Source: JACCXG01 sp963785755
Lineage (GTDB): Bacteria; Acidobacteriota; Vicinamibacteria; Vicinamibacterales; 2-12-FULL-66-21
Direction of reading: 5' to 3'
Assembly (NCBI GenBank): GCA_963785755.1
Contig: CAWAXG010000060.1
Coordinates: 92,566-156,565 of the forward strand
DNA: 64,000 nucleotides
The notes under the pieces were generated by a model. The model had not been told where the DNA came from. It saw nothing but the letters and a program-made list of their open reading frames with translations, and did no database searches. Shown here piece after piece: positions 47,626-56,954 of the stretch. Made by a program: the position numbers and the translations under genes. How positions within the stretch are numbered: position 1 is the first letter of the stretch; each line of letters starts with the position of its first letter.

Positions 47626-50228
47626 TCAAGGCTGCCCGAGGTCGAGCGCCACCAGGCTCTTCCGCCGACGCGTGCCGATCGTCAGGGTAGTCGTCGAATA
47701 ATCCGCGCGCGCGCGCATCGCCGCGACGTCGGCCTCGATGCGCGACAGCAGCTGCGTGAATCGGGCCTCCGCTCGCATCGACGCGAAGAAGGGATCGATG
47801 GCGAGCGTCCGCGCGTCGCGAAAGCCGGCGCCGTAGGCACGCTCGAGCTCGTCGAGCGCCGCGGCTGTCTCGCCCCGGAGCGCGTGCACGGCGGCGTTCT
47901 GCATGAACATCGTCGAGCCGTCGGCGCCGGCCACGAGGGAGGTCCGGTTGGCGGCGAGGATTGCGTCGAGGATCTTCGCCGCCTCCGCGGTGGACCCGGC
48001 CCGGTGCAGGTAGTACGCGTGCAGCAGCTTCACCGGGTAGGGCGCATTGTGGACAAGACCGTCTGCCGCGCGCGCCATGAGCGACTGCACGATCTCCGGG
48101 GCATCGGCGGTCCCGGCGAACATGAAGATCTCCGCGCGCGTGAGAAGAACCTCGATGCTCCCCGGCCGCTCGACGGCGAGCGCACGGACCCGCTCGACTG
48201 CGGCCCGCGGCTGCCCGCGCCGCAGTTCGAGGAGCGCGAGCACCAGCGGCAGACGCGTGAGGTTGGGAGACCGCTCAGCCTTCTCGGTCAGATACCGCTC
48301 GGTCTGCGCGTCGTCCCCGAGCAGCAGGAGCGTGACGCCCACGTGGTAGCTCGCGGCCGGGCTCCTCAGTTCAGCCGCACGCCTGGCAGCCCTCAGCGCC
48401 TCGTCGTACTGTCCCGCCATCCTCAGGCCGTGACTCAGATCGTTCATCACGCCTGAATCGCTCGGACCAAGTTCCGCCGCCCTGCGGTTGGCCGCGAGTG
48501 CCTCGCGCTGCCGTCCGAGCTGGTTCAGGTTCAATCCCAGCATGCGGTAGCCCGTGGCGAGCTGCGGGTCGATCTCAATCGCCTTGTTCGCCGCATCGAC
48601 ACCTCGGGCGAGCGCGGACAGATCCCCGTAGGCGCCCTGGAAGTAGTGCGCGTTGCCGAGTTCCGCATAGGCCAGCGCGAACCGGGGGTCCAGGGCGACA
48701 GCCTTGCGCAGCAGCTCGATCTGCAGCGCCCGATGCTCTTCTGAGGTTTTCCCCCTGGCGTTAAGCGCGCGAATGTAGAGCTCGTATGCAGCGACCGATG
48801 AGGTAGGGCGCTTGCCGACGCGTGCCTGTTCCTCGAGCGTGACGCTCGCGTTCAGGGCATCGCCAACCCGGAGCGCGATGTCGCTCTGCGCCGCGAAGAC
48901 GTCGACACCCTCGCGATCGTATTGTTCGGACCAGATCAGTTGTCCCGAAGTCGCGTCGATCAGCTCGACGTTCACACGCACGCGGGTGCCGTCTTCCCTG
49001 ACGGTACCGGTCACGACGCTGCCGATGCCAAGCTCCTTCGCCATCGCCGCGAGCTCGCGTCGCGGATCCTTGAACTGCGCCACCGCGGCTCGCGCGACGA
49101 CGCGCAGCCCGCTCAGTTTCGAGAGCTGGCTGGTGACCTCCTCGGTCATCCCGGCCGCGAAGTACCCCTCGCCGCCTTTGGAGATGTTTTCGAACGGCAG
49201 CACAGCAAGCAGGCGACGGGGATCGCCTGCCGACGCCGCTGGCGCTTCGGACGGCTGCGCCGGCGGCTGCGAATCATCGTCCACCGGACAACGGCGGCGC
49301 CCGCGAGCGCAACGAGCGCAAGTATTGCGACGGCCGTCCACGGGATGGAGCGTCGCGAGGGCGCCGCTGATGGCTCAGTGAACGCCCGACTGCCGGAGCC
49401 CGACAACGTCTCGAGCGCGAAAACGAGGTCGCGCGCGCTCTGAAACCGGCTGTCCGGCGCTTTCTCGAGACATCGCCGGACCACGCGGTCGAGCGCCGTC
49501 GGCACATCGCGGCGCAGGCTGGCGACGTCGGGTGGATGCTCCTTGAGAATCGCGTGCAGCGTCTCGATCCGGCTGTCGCCCATGAACGCGCGCCGGCCGG
49601 ACAACATCTCGAACAGCACGCAGCCCATGGAAAAGATGTCGGAACGCGCGTCGGCGGGCTTGCCGCCCGCCTGTTCCGGCGACATGTAGCCGACGGTCCC
49701 GAGCAGCATGCCACGCTCGGTTTCGAGGCGTGTGGGATCGTCTGCCGACTCGCGTACCGGTTCGGTGGCCAGTCCGAAATCGAGCAGCTTTATCTGGCCG
49801 TCGCGCGTGACGAAGATGTTCTCGGGCTTGAGATCGCGATGGACGATGCCCCGATCGTGTGCGGCGGCGAGGCCGCGGCCGATCTGCACGGCGTACTCGA
49901 GCGTGGTCGACAGCGGCAGCGGCGACGTGCCGATGCGCGATCGCAGCGTCTCGCCCTCGAGCAGTTCGACCGCGATGTAGGGGACGCCATCATGGCTGCC
50001 GACGTCGTGGATGGCCAGGATGTTGGGGTGCGACAGTGCCGCAACCGCGCGGGCCTCGCGATCGAACCGCTCACGGGACTGCGGGTCGGTCAACGCGGCG
50101 GCCGTGACCGTCTTGATGGCGACCTGACGCTGCAGCCGCGTATCGCGCGCGCGATACACCTCGCCCATTCCCCCGTGGCCAAGTGCCTCGATGATTTCGT
50201 ACGGGCCGAGCTTTGTTCCCGGCAGCAT
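47626..50228 (-). CDS. Ser/Thr kinase with TolB-like and TPR regions (one frameshift)
   Basis: About 867 residues when repaired. Kinase domain at about 8-270 with GHGGMGEVYRARD, VAIKTV, HRDLKPENIF, DFGLA and GTVGYMSPEQ, so active. A membrane helix follows (about 296-318, TAVAILALVALAGAAVVRW). The outer part begins LLAVLPFENISKGGEGYFA, a TolB N-terminal/FlgO-like domain (about 345-470), then TPR repeats to the end (for example AYAELGNAHYFQGAYGDL). The frame breaks near 49280, just after the membrane helix; one missing base fits the length (2603 nt). This architecture is common in Acidobacteria. It lies upstream of permease 2 with 196 bases between, so it may be co-transcribed. Confidence 0.88.
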
Positions 50229-50504
50229 GTAGTGGGCGCTCGCGGTTGCCGATTGTCCGTTTCGGGGAGTGGCATGTCAAACCAGGCCAGAGTGGATCGT
50301 GGTGCGAGTCATCCTCCGCAGCCTGAGACAACATGGGCGGCATCAGCGGACACCGCCCATTGGAACTCTTAATTGCGGGTTGAAGGTTCCCGCGCACGAC
50401 TGCCAACGGTGCGTGAGCTACCGGCTGGCAAGCCAGACGAAGGTTGTCCACCGTAGCTTCAGCCAAGGCGGACCTCCAGGCGCACCGCGCACATGAACGC
50501 CTGC

Positions 50505-51636
50505 TCAAGCCCCGATGCGGCGAATCTCGGCATCGGTCGGTTCGTGACCACGGCCGTCATCGTCCAGGACATACTTCGCCGGCAGCCGCCCCGCCCCGTG
50601 CAGCCGCGCCAGGGCCAGCAAAGCCGCCGGATACCCGTCGGGCGTCGTGCGCGCGCTGATGAAGGGCCCATCGGCAACCGCCATGTACGGGCTGCCATTC
50701 CTGGAGATGAAGCCTCCCCGAGGCCCGGTGTACTGCTTGATCATCTGCTCGAGGGTGATGGTCGCCGAGCCATAGTTCGGGCCGTAGCCGCCTTCGACGG
50801 GGACGTCCGTTGTCCCGTCCGTGTAGTCGTCCTGCTCGGAATGACCGGTCACCAGACGGCCCGAGACGAGCGGGACCTTCGTCTTCGGATCCGTCGCCTG
50901 GATGAGGACCTCCACACCGTAGCAGATCGCCGCCACTGGCCGGCCGAGGCCGGCGAGCAAAGCGATCAGGGGGCGGATCGACGTATTTCCCCCGAGGTCC
51001 ATGTAGGCACCGGCGCCGCCAACGATGAACATGCCGGCGTACTGGGTGGCCTCGCGCAGGCCGTTGACCAGGGCCTGCCGGAAGGGCTCGCGCGACGCCT
51101 CGCCGTGCTGCGGCCGCGGGGTCGGCGGCAGCCAGGTGTGCAGGTTGCGCGGCTCGTTCAGCCGCTGCCCTTCGGTCGTCGTTCGATCGTTGTAGCGCTT
51201 GCCCAACGCCGCTTCGCCCGGCGAGACCTGTGCGGCGTTCCATGCCTGATCGCGGAAGCCGGGCTCCAGGCTCACGCCGTACGGGAAGGGTCGTTCCCCG
51301 CGCGGCGTGACGTAATCGACCTCGTACCCAGCCGCGCGGAACACCTGGTCGGTCAGCGTCAGTTCGGAAGCCCAGTATCCGTGCTGAGGGATGACAGCGA
51401 CGATCTTCCCTGGCTTCTGGGGAATGTCGACTTTCAGACCCGTGAAGCGCTCGATTTCGCTCAGCAGGAACGCCTTGTCGTACCGCCCGTCGGCCATGCG
51501 TTGGGCGATCAGGCCGACGGGCCCCTCATCGGGGAACATCATGGCGGGAAATTCGACGGCCGCGGCATGGTTATCTGCGATCGCCCCTGCAATCTCCTCC
51601 GGCAGAGTCCTGCCTTTTCGCCACTGTCTGCGCCAT
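50505..51636 (-). CDS. Large DJ-1/PfpI-family protein (one frameshift near the start)
   Basis: 376 residues when repaired. A perfect AAGGAGG lies 6 bases before the ATG at 51636, and this decides the start; the frame then breaks in a T run at 51615-51618 (one base too long), after which LPEEIAGAIADNHAAAVEFP joins the main reading. The core has PGKIVAVIPQHGYWASELTL, then FRAAGYEVDYVTP, the elbow PVAAICYGVEVLI with the conserved Cys, and SGRLVTGHSEQDDYTDGT. It is longer than classic DJ-1 and resembles the remnant at 22590. Single gene between the kinase and a serine hydrolase. Function beyond the fold is unknown. Confidence 0.85.
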
Positions 51637-52049
51637 CACAGCCTCCTTAGGAAAATGGTTCGCATCGTGATCTGCAATCGTGCAGGGCGATCATGACGAC
51701 CTTCCCCGGTTGTCGAACGCAGGATCGCAGCGATTGTCCCACATGACATATGGTGCTGTGCTGGAATCTGGGAGATTGCGTACAATCCGGCGCTCGTGCC
51801 GGAAGAGTGACCGTCTGGTTGCGGGGCCAGGTCAGGCGCTCGAAGAACTAGTTTGGGGGGTTGAAGTGGGTGACGGTCCAGGTGAAGGCCTGCGTGCTGG
51901 TGGCGGGCGTCCGATAGCCATGAGGGTCAACGGAAGCGGAGCTTGCGACGGATATCTTGGGAGTTGAGCTCCGGACGCGCGGCCTGAGCGTTCGGCCCCG
52001 TTGCGCCATGCGTCCACGCGGGCAACAATCGGCGGTGTAATATCGCCGC
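51637..52049. other. Intergenic stretch with a possible C-terminal gene remnant
   Basis: 413 bases between divergent starts. On the minus strand about 51848-51970 reads KISVASSASVDPHGY followed by a Thr-rich strand and FTWTVTHFNPPN-stop, which looks like the C-terminus of a secreted protein, but it has no start of its own and runs into the antisense of the hydrolase gene. The rest holds no recognisable gene; promoters for both neighbours must lie here. Confidence 0.3.
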
Positions 52050-53205
52050 GTGCAACGGCGCGAGTTCCTCTTCGAGGGTGGTCGAGCGGCGCTCGGAGTC
52101 GGTGCACTCTTTCTCTCCGCGTGCTCTTCACGGCCCCCAAGCACACCGAAGGATGCGTTCCTCGAGTCGCTCGTCGCCGCCTGGGAGGCGGGAATTCCGC
52201 AGTGGCTCCCTGAGACGAAGATGCCCGCTGTGTCGATCGCGATCATTCGCGACGGCCAGCTCGCGTGGCGGCGTGCGTTCGGCGTCAAGGACACAGGCAC
52301 GAACGAGCCGGTGGACGTCAACTCGGCGTTCGCGGCGTGCTCCGATACCAAGCCCGTCTTCGCCTATGGCGTCCTGAAGCTGTGCGAGAAGGGCGTCCTG
52401 AATCTCGATACGCCGCTGACGAAGTACACGACGCGGCGCATCACGGCCGATCCACGGATCGAGCGAATCACCACGCGGCATGTGCTCAATCACACGACCG
52501 GGTTCCCGAACTGGCGCCAGGGAAAGGATCTCCCGATCGAATTCGACCCGGGATCGCGGAACCAGGTACTCAGGCGAGGGATTCAGCTATCTGCAATCCG
52601 TGGTCGAGGAGATCACACACAAGTCGTTCGTCGACTTCATGCACGACGACGTGCTGAAGCCATTGGGGATGACGGCGAGCCGCGTGACCTATGAGGAGGG
52701 GACCGAATATGCGCGGCGGGTCGCCCGGCGCCACGACCAGAACGGCAAGCGGATTCCGGACAATCCGGTCACGCCGCAGAAACGTGCGGAAGACATGGCG
52801 CGGTACGGCGCCGCCGCCATGCTGATGACGACGCCGACCGACTACGCCACGTTTCTGCTGGAGTTCCTCGATCCGAAGCCGGCCGACGCCTTCCGGCTGA
52901 ACGACACCAGCCGCGCCGAGATGCTGCGGCCGCAGGTGAAGAAGACGGATACCACATGGGAAGGACTGGCGTGGCACCTCGAACAGATCGAGGGGATCCC
53001 GGTGCTGTTCAGCCACGCTGGCCAGGCCGACGGGTACTACTGCCTCACGTCGGGATGCACGGAGCGGCGGTCGGGACTGATGGTGATGCTGAACGGCGAC
53101 ACCTACGTGCCGTTCCTGATGAAGATGCTCGCCAATCCATCGGGTCCGCCGGTCCCGGCGGAAACCCTCTGGGAGGATTTCGCGAAACGGTTCTTTGCCG
53201 CGTGA
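52050..53205 (+). CDS. Beta-lactamase-fold serine hydrolase, exported lipoprotein-like (one frameshift)
   Basis: 384 residues when repaired, GTG start. The N-terminus has twin Arg (QRREFLFEGG), a hydrophobic stretch and the lipobox-like LSACSS, so export and lipid anchoring are likely. Class C beta-lactamase/esterase motifs: SxxK in ACSDTKPVFAYGVLKL, and the Tyr motif YSGEGFSYLQSV. The third motif is less clear, perhaps HAGQ near residue 322. The frame breaks at about 52560, where one extra base separates FDPGSR from RYSGEGFS. Many such enzymes are esterases, D-aminopeptidases or transesterases rather than lactamases. Single gene. Confidence 0.83.
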
Positions 53206-53265
53206 CCGTCCGCTCCTCCAGCTCTACACCAGCGCGGAAGGTCGGGTCGCCGGGGTCCGTCGAGT

Positions 53266-53619
53266 TTATGGAATCTGCCAGATCAAGTAAGCCGCGGCCA
53301 TCGTGCCAACCACCGCGAGCCCGTAGGACGCGAGTGCGATCACCTCGTTCAAGTGCTTGATCTGAAGGCCGTCATAGAGCGTGTGGCGAAACCGGTGTGC
53401 CCAGTGAAACAACGACAGTACGACGAGCGCGAACAGCACGAGCTGGGTGATCGGGTTGGTCATGACGCGCAGCATCTGCTCGTACGGGGGGGGCGCCAGC
53501 CAACCCAGCGGAAAGGCGATGCCGAACAAGAACACCAGGATCGGCATCAGCATCGCTGACACAATGCCGCCGGCGCTGAAGAGCATCCACAGCAGCGGTT
53601 CCGGGTGTCGTTTGATCAT
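53266..53619 (-). CDS. frdD: Fumarate reductase membrane subunit D
   Basis: 117 residues from the ATG at 53619, close to the 119 of E. coli FrdD. Three membrane helices: PLLWMLFSAGGIVSAMLMPI, PITQLVLFALVVLSLFHWAH and VIALASYGLAVVGTMAAAYL. HRFRHTLYDG is the family's conserved loop with His and Arg near the quinone site. It anchors FrdAB with FrdC and takes electrons from menaquinol. It is the last gene of the operon, 13 bases after frdC. Confidence 0.88.
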   Translation of the reverse strand: MIKRHPEPLLWMLFSAGGIVSAMLMPILVFLFGIAFPLGWLAPPPYEQMLRVMTNPITQLVLFALVVLSLFHWAHRFRHTLYDGLQIKHLNEVIALASYGLAVVGTMAAAYLIWQIP

Positions 53620-53632
53620 TGCGCGATCTCCG

Positions 53633-54046
53633 TTAACCCACGAGCAGCCACGCGACGATCGCCGAGGCCGCCAGCCATCCGGCATAATGACCCGCCAACA
53701 CCAGACCTCCGGGCACGCGCCTTGTGCCAACGTGGAGGACGAGCGCCTGCGGCGCCGCCTCGAAAAACGTCACCGCGTGGAAGACGATGAACAGAAAGGC
53801 GACGACGTTCGTGACAAGCACCAGCCCACTGGCCGACCATTCCATGAAACGCGTGTACCGATCGGGGCCCTGGCCGACGGCGGCGATCGCCATCAGCAGG
53901 TAGACGACAAACCAGGCCACGAACATGCAGCTGAACTCACGCAGGATGAAGCGGAAATAGCACCACTTGCCCAGCCACCAGTAGGTCGACATCGGCCGCC
54001 GCAGCCAGCGCGGATGGTACAGCGTATACACGTGGGACCTGTTCAT
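53633..54046 (-). CDS. frdC: Fumarate reductase membrane subunit C
   Basis: 137 residues from the ATG at 54046 (E. coli FrdC has 131). STYWWLGKWCYFRFILREFS is the conserved N-terminal segment, followed by three membrane helices (SCMFVAWFVVYLLMAIAAVG; GLVLVTNVVAFLFIVFHAVT; WLAASAIVAWLLVG) and FHAVTFFEAAPQ, the typical second-helix end. The separate C and D subunits without obvious axial His pairs point to the haem-free E. coli type. The ATG overlaps the frdB stop (ATGA). Confidence 0.9.
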   Translation of the reverse strand: MNRSHVYTLYHPRWLRRPMSTYWWLGKWCYFRFILREFSCMFVAWFVVYLLMAIAAVGQGPDRYTRFMEWSASGLVLVTNVVAFLFIVFHAVTFFEAAPQALVLHVGTRRVPGGLVLAGHYAGWLAASAIVAWLLVG

Positions 54047-54786
54047 TGCGCCCCCCGCGGCATGAAGAATGTCTTCATCGATTCCACGGCGGCGCTCAGC
54101 TTGTAGCGTTGAATCGCGCCGGCGGGATCGACGTTCTTGGGACACACCTTCGTGCACTCGCCGACGAACGTGCACCCCCAGATCCCCGCATGCTCGGACA
54201 GCACTTCCAGGCGCTCGGGCGCGCCCTCGTCGCGGTTGTCGAGGTTGTATCGCTGCGCCAACGCGATGATCGCGGGCCCGATGAACTTGGGATCGAGGGC
54301 GTAAATGGGGCACGCCGAGTAGCACAACATGCAGTTGATGCACATGCTGAATTGCTTGTACTCGTCCAGCTCCTCCGGCGTCTGGCGATATTCGCCGTCG
54401 GCGAGCGGCTTCTCCGCCGCTCGCACGAGCCAGGGCTTGACGCGCACCAGCTTGCGCATGAAGTCGCCGATATCGACGACGAGATCGCGAATGACGGGAA
54501 AGTTCCGCAGCGGCTCGATCCGGATCGGACCCGGCTCGTAGTCTTCGAGAAAGGTGGCGCAGGTCAGCTTGGGCTCACCGTTGACCGTCATGCCGCAGCT
54601 CCCGCAGATCCCCATGCGGCAGGACCAGCGGTACGACAGCGAGCCGTCGAGCCGATCCTTGATGTGATTCAGTCCGTCCAGCACGACCCAGTCTTTCGGA
54701 CAGGGCACCTCGTGCTCGTCGAAGGTGATGTCAGACTGCTGTTCCGGACGGTAGCGCGCGACCTGCAGTGTGATGTGCTTCGCCAT
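54043..54786 (-). CDS. frdB: Fumarate reductase iron-sulphur subunit
   Basis: 247 residues from the ATG at 54786 (GGAGAGG upstream; an ATG six codons earlier is less likely by homology). [2Fe-2S] ligands in CRMGICGSCGMTVNGEPKLTC-type spacing starting after SYRW, [4Fe-4S] in CINCMLCYSACP, and [3Fe-4S] in CTFVGECTKVCPKNVDP. It passes electrons from quinol to FrdA. It overlaps the end of frdA and the start of frdC. Confidence 0.94.
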   Translation of the reverse strand: MAKHITLQVARYRPEQQSDITFDEHEVPCPKDWVVLDGLNHIKDRLDGSLSYRWSCRMGICGSCGMTVNGEPKLTCATFLEDYEPGPIRIEPLRNFPVIRDLVVDIGDFMRKLVRVKPWLVRAAEKPLADGEYRQTPEELDEYKQFSMCINCMLCYSACPIYALDPKFIGPAIIALAQRYNLDNRDEGAPERLEVLSEHAGIWGCTFVGECTKVCPKNVDPAGAIQRYKLSAAVESMKTFFMPRGAQ

Positions 54787-56530
54787 GCGGTGCGGCCTCT
54801 CCATAAACTCGCTCGGCCGGCGGCCAGCGCGTGATCGTCACTGGTAAGTACTCCACCCGGCAGGAACCATCGGCGTTGCGATACATCAACGAGTGCGCGA
54901 GGAAGCGTTCGTCGTCGCGCTTGGGAAAATCGGTGCGCTGATGGGCGCCACGCGATTCTTCGCGGCGGAGCGCCGCATGGACGATGGCGTCCGCGACATC
55001 GAGCATGAACGCGAGCTCCAATGCGGCGATGCGCTCGGTGTTGAACGTCCTGCTCCGATCGTCGATCGCCAGATCGCCGTACCGCTCCCGCACCCGGCTG
55101 AGCTTGTCGATCCCCTCCTTCAGCGCCGCGCCTGAGCGGTAGATTCCGGCGCTCTGCTCCATCGCCTCTTGCATCGCGTCGCGCAGATCGGCCAGGCGCT
55201 CGCGCCCTTTCTTGTTCAGCAGGTCGTGCTCGAGGCGGCGGTGCTCGTCGGTCTTCTGCGCGATGACCCTGGGGGGAATGTCGAAGCCCTCGGAGGCGTA
55301 CTCCGCAGCGGCTCTGCCCGCCCGCGCCCCGAACACCAGCAGCTCGGGCAGCGAGTTCGAGCCGAGTCGATTCGCGCCGTTGATGCTCACGCACGCGGCT
55401 TCGCCGGCGGCGTAGAGCCCTCGTATCGGGGTGGCGCCGTGGATGTCGGTATGGATGCCGCCCATCATGTAGTGAACGACGGGCCGGACCGGAATCAGAT
55501 CCTTTACGGGATCGAGATGCTGGTACTTCGTGCACAGCTCGCGCACGAACGGGATCTTGGCGTTGATCCGCTTCGCGCCCAGATGGCGGAGATCGAGGTG
55601 CACGACGTGACCGTACGGCGTCTCGATCGTACGCCCCTTCTCCAGCTCTTTCATGAACGCCTGCGACAACCGGTCGCGTGGGCCGAGCTCCATCGATCGC
55701 AACACCGGCTGCGGCTGCGGCCTGCCCAGGTTGTAGTCCTGCAGATATCGGTAGCCGTCCTTGTTGATCAGATAGCCGCCTTCAGCGCGCGCAGCTTCGG
55801 TGATCAGAATGCCGGTGAACGGAAGTCCCGTCGGATGGTACTGAACGAACTCCATGTCCTTGAGCGGCGCGCCGGCGCGGTACGCCAGCGCCATGCCGTC
55901 ACCGTTCTTGATAGCGGCGTTCGTGGTGAAGGGAAACACCTTGCCGCAGCCGCCGGTGCAGAGGATGACGGCGCGCGCGGTGATCGCCTCGATGCGTCCC
56001 GACTTGAGGTCGATGGCGATCACGCCTTCGACGCGGCCATCGTCCACCAGGAGCCTGGTAACGAACCACTCGTCGTAGCGAACGACGCTGGGATATTTGA
56101 GGGAAGTCTGGAACAACGTGTGGAGCATGTGGAAGCCGGTCTTGTCCGCGGCAAACCACGTGCGCATCTTTTTCATGCCCCCGAAGGGGCGCACGGCAAT
56201 CCGCCCGTCGGCCTCGCGGCTCCACGGGCAGCCCCAATGCTCGAGGCGGAGGAGCTCCTCGCGCGCTTCCTTTACGAAAGCCTCCACCGCATCCTGGTCG
56301 CACAGCCAATCGCCGCCCGATATGGTGTCGTAGGCGTGCTCGTCGAGGCTGTCGTCCGCACCGACGACACCCGCCGCTCCACCTTCGGCGGAGACGGTGT
56401 GGCTGCGCATCGGGTACACCTTGGACACGACGGCGACGTTGAGGCGCGGATTGGTTTCTGCGATGGCAATCGCGGCGCGCAGCCCCGCGCCGCCGCCGCC
56501 GACCAGCACTACGTCGTGTGAAGGCGTCAC
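54731..56530 (-). CDS. frdA: Fumarate reductase flavoprotein subunit
   Basis: 599 residues, GTG start (E. coli FrdA has 602). FAD motif DVVLVGGGGAGLRAAIAIAE, the covalent-flavin His in RSHTVSAEGG, substrate-site residues in FVQYHPTGLPFTG and ITEAARAEGGYLI, and VHYMMGGIHTD. The last ~20 codons overlap frdB in another frame; the natural end may be near ERVYGE if a base is wrong there. It reduces fumarate with quinol electrons, or acts as succinate dehydrogenase. It starts 15 bases after the small protein at 56546, in one operon with frdBCD. Confidence 0.94.
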   Translation of the reverse strand: MTPSHDVVLVGGGGAGLRAAIAIAETNPRLNVAVVSKVYPMRSHTVSAEGGAAGVVGADDSLDEHAYDTISGGDWLCDQDAVEAFVKEAREELLRLEHWGCPWSREADGRIAVRPFGGMKKMRTWFAADKTGFHMLHTLFQTSLKYPSVVRYDEWFVTRLLVDDGRVEGVIAIDLKSGRIEAITARAVILCTGGCGKVFPFTTNAAIKNGDGMALAYRAGAPLKDMEFVQYHPTGLPFTGILITEAARAEGGYLINKDGYRYLQDYNLGRPQPQPVLRSMELGPRDRLSQAFMKELEKGRTIETPYGHVVHLDLRHLGAKRINAKIPFVRELCTKYQHLDPVKDLIPVRPVVHYMMGGIHTDIHGATPIRGLYAAGEAACVSINGANRLGSNSLPELLVFGARAGRAAAEYASEGFDIPPRVIAQKTDEHRRLEHDLLNKKGRERLADLRDAMQEAMEQSAGIYRSGAALKEGIDKLSRVRERYGDLAIDDRSRTFNTERIAALELAFMLDVADAIVHAALRREESRGAHQRTDFPKRDDERFLAHSLMYRNADGSCRVEYLPVTITRWPPAERVYGEAAPHGEAHHTAGRALPSGTAV

Positions 56531-56545
56531 GTGTGGTCGCCGGCG

Positions 56546-56770
56546 CTATTCCGCGGAGAGCAGCTCGTCCACCAGCACGCGCCCGTCGTGCCGGACGATG
56601 CGCTGGCTCAGGCTGCCGTCGTGGTACTCATGCCGGATGCTCTGACAGCCGCATTTGTAGATGGTTTCCCGCGTGACGACGACCTCGTCGTCGTGATCCT
56701 CGTAGTTCTCTCCGTCGACGATCTGACCGCAGGGTGCCGGTTGGCCTGTGAAGCTACCGTCCGCGTTCAT
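56546..56770 (-). CDS. Small conserved-looking protein of unknown function upstream of frdA
   Basis: 74 residues with a strong GAAGGAGGGGAGC before the ATG, so it is probably real. It is acidic and hydrophilic, with three Cys (APCGQ and YKCGCQS) and several His; the CGC could bind a metal or form a disulphide. No signal peptide or membrane helix. It is the first gene of the frd operon, 15 bases before frdA, downstream of the palindrome cluster at 56885-56912. I do not recognise the family. A role in fumarate reductase assembly or flavin attachment is possible by position only. Confidence 0.65.
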   Translation of the reverse strand: MNADGSFTGQPAPCGQIVDGENYEDHDDEVVVTRETIYKCGCQSIRHEYHDGSLSQRIVRHDGRVLVDELLSAE

Positions 56771-56806
56771 GCTCCCCTCCTTCGCTAGTGCCGGGGTCTC
56801 CGATAC

Positions 56807-56833
56807 GCCGAACCAATAGGCCGAACCAAATAG
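56807..56833. repeat. Tandem direct repeat in the frd promoter region
   Basis: Two adjacent copies, GCCGAACCAATAG (56807-56819) and GCCGAACCAAATAG (56820-56833), differ by one A. They lie 37-63 bases upstream of the first start of the frd operon, where a promoter or activator site would be expected. Confidence 0.5.
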
Positions 56834-56884
56834 TAGGCTAAAGTCGCGCCGCGACGGAAAGGATATTCCCGGGGCGCGGGCTTC

Positions 56885-56912
56885 GCGCGGTTATATAACC
56901 GCGCCGCGGTTA
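56885..56912. promoter_or_regulatory. Three alternating half-sites forming two overlapping palindromes, candidate operator
   Basis: The 8-base word CGCGGTTA occurs at 56887-56894, in reverse orientation (TAACCGCG) at 56896-56903, and forward again at 56905-56912, so starts are exactly 9 bases apart. The first two form a perfect 20-bp palindrome with centre TATA (56885-56904). The site lies about 115 bases upstream of the frd operon start and just beyond the end of permease 3. A dimeric or multimeric regulator, perhaps sensing oxygen or redox, is a plausible reader; the identity is unknown. Confidence 0.6.
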
Positions 56913-56954
56913 CTTTTGCTCGGTGATCGCCAGCCGCTAAGGTGACAAGGAGTG

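Noticed and set aside
52050..53205. Beta-lactamase resistance gene
   Set aside because: SxxK and YSG motifs only place it in the serine beta-lactamase fold; most such chromosomal proteins are esterases or peptidases, and the third motif is unclear.
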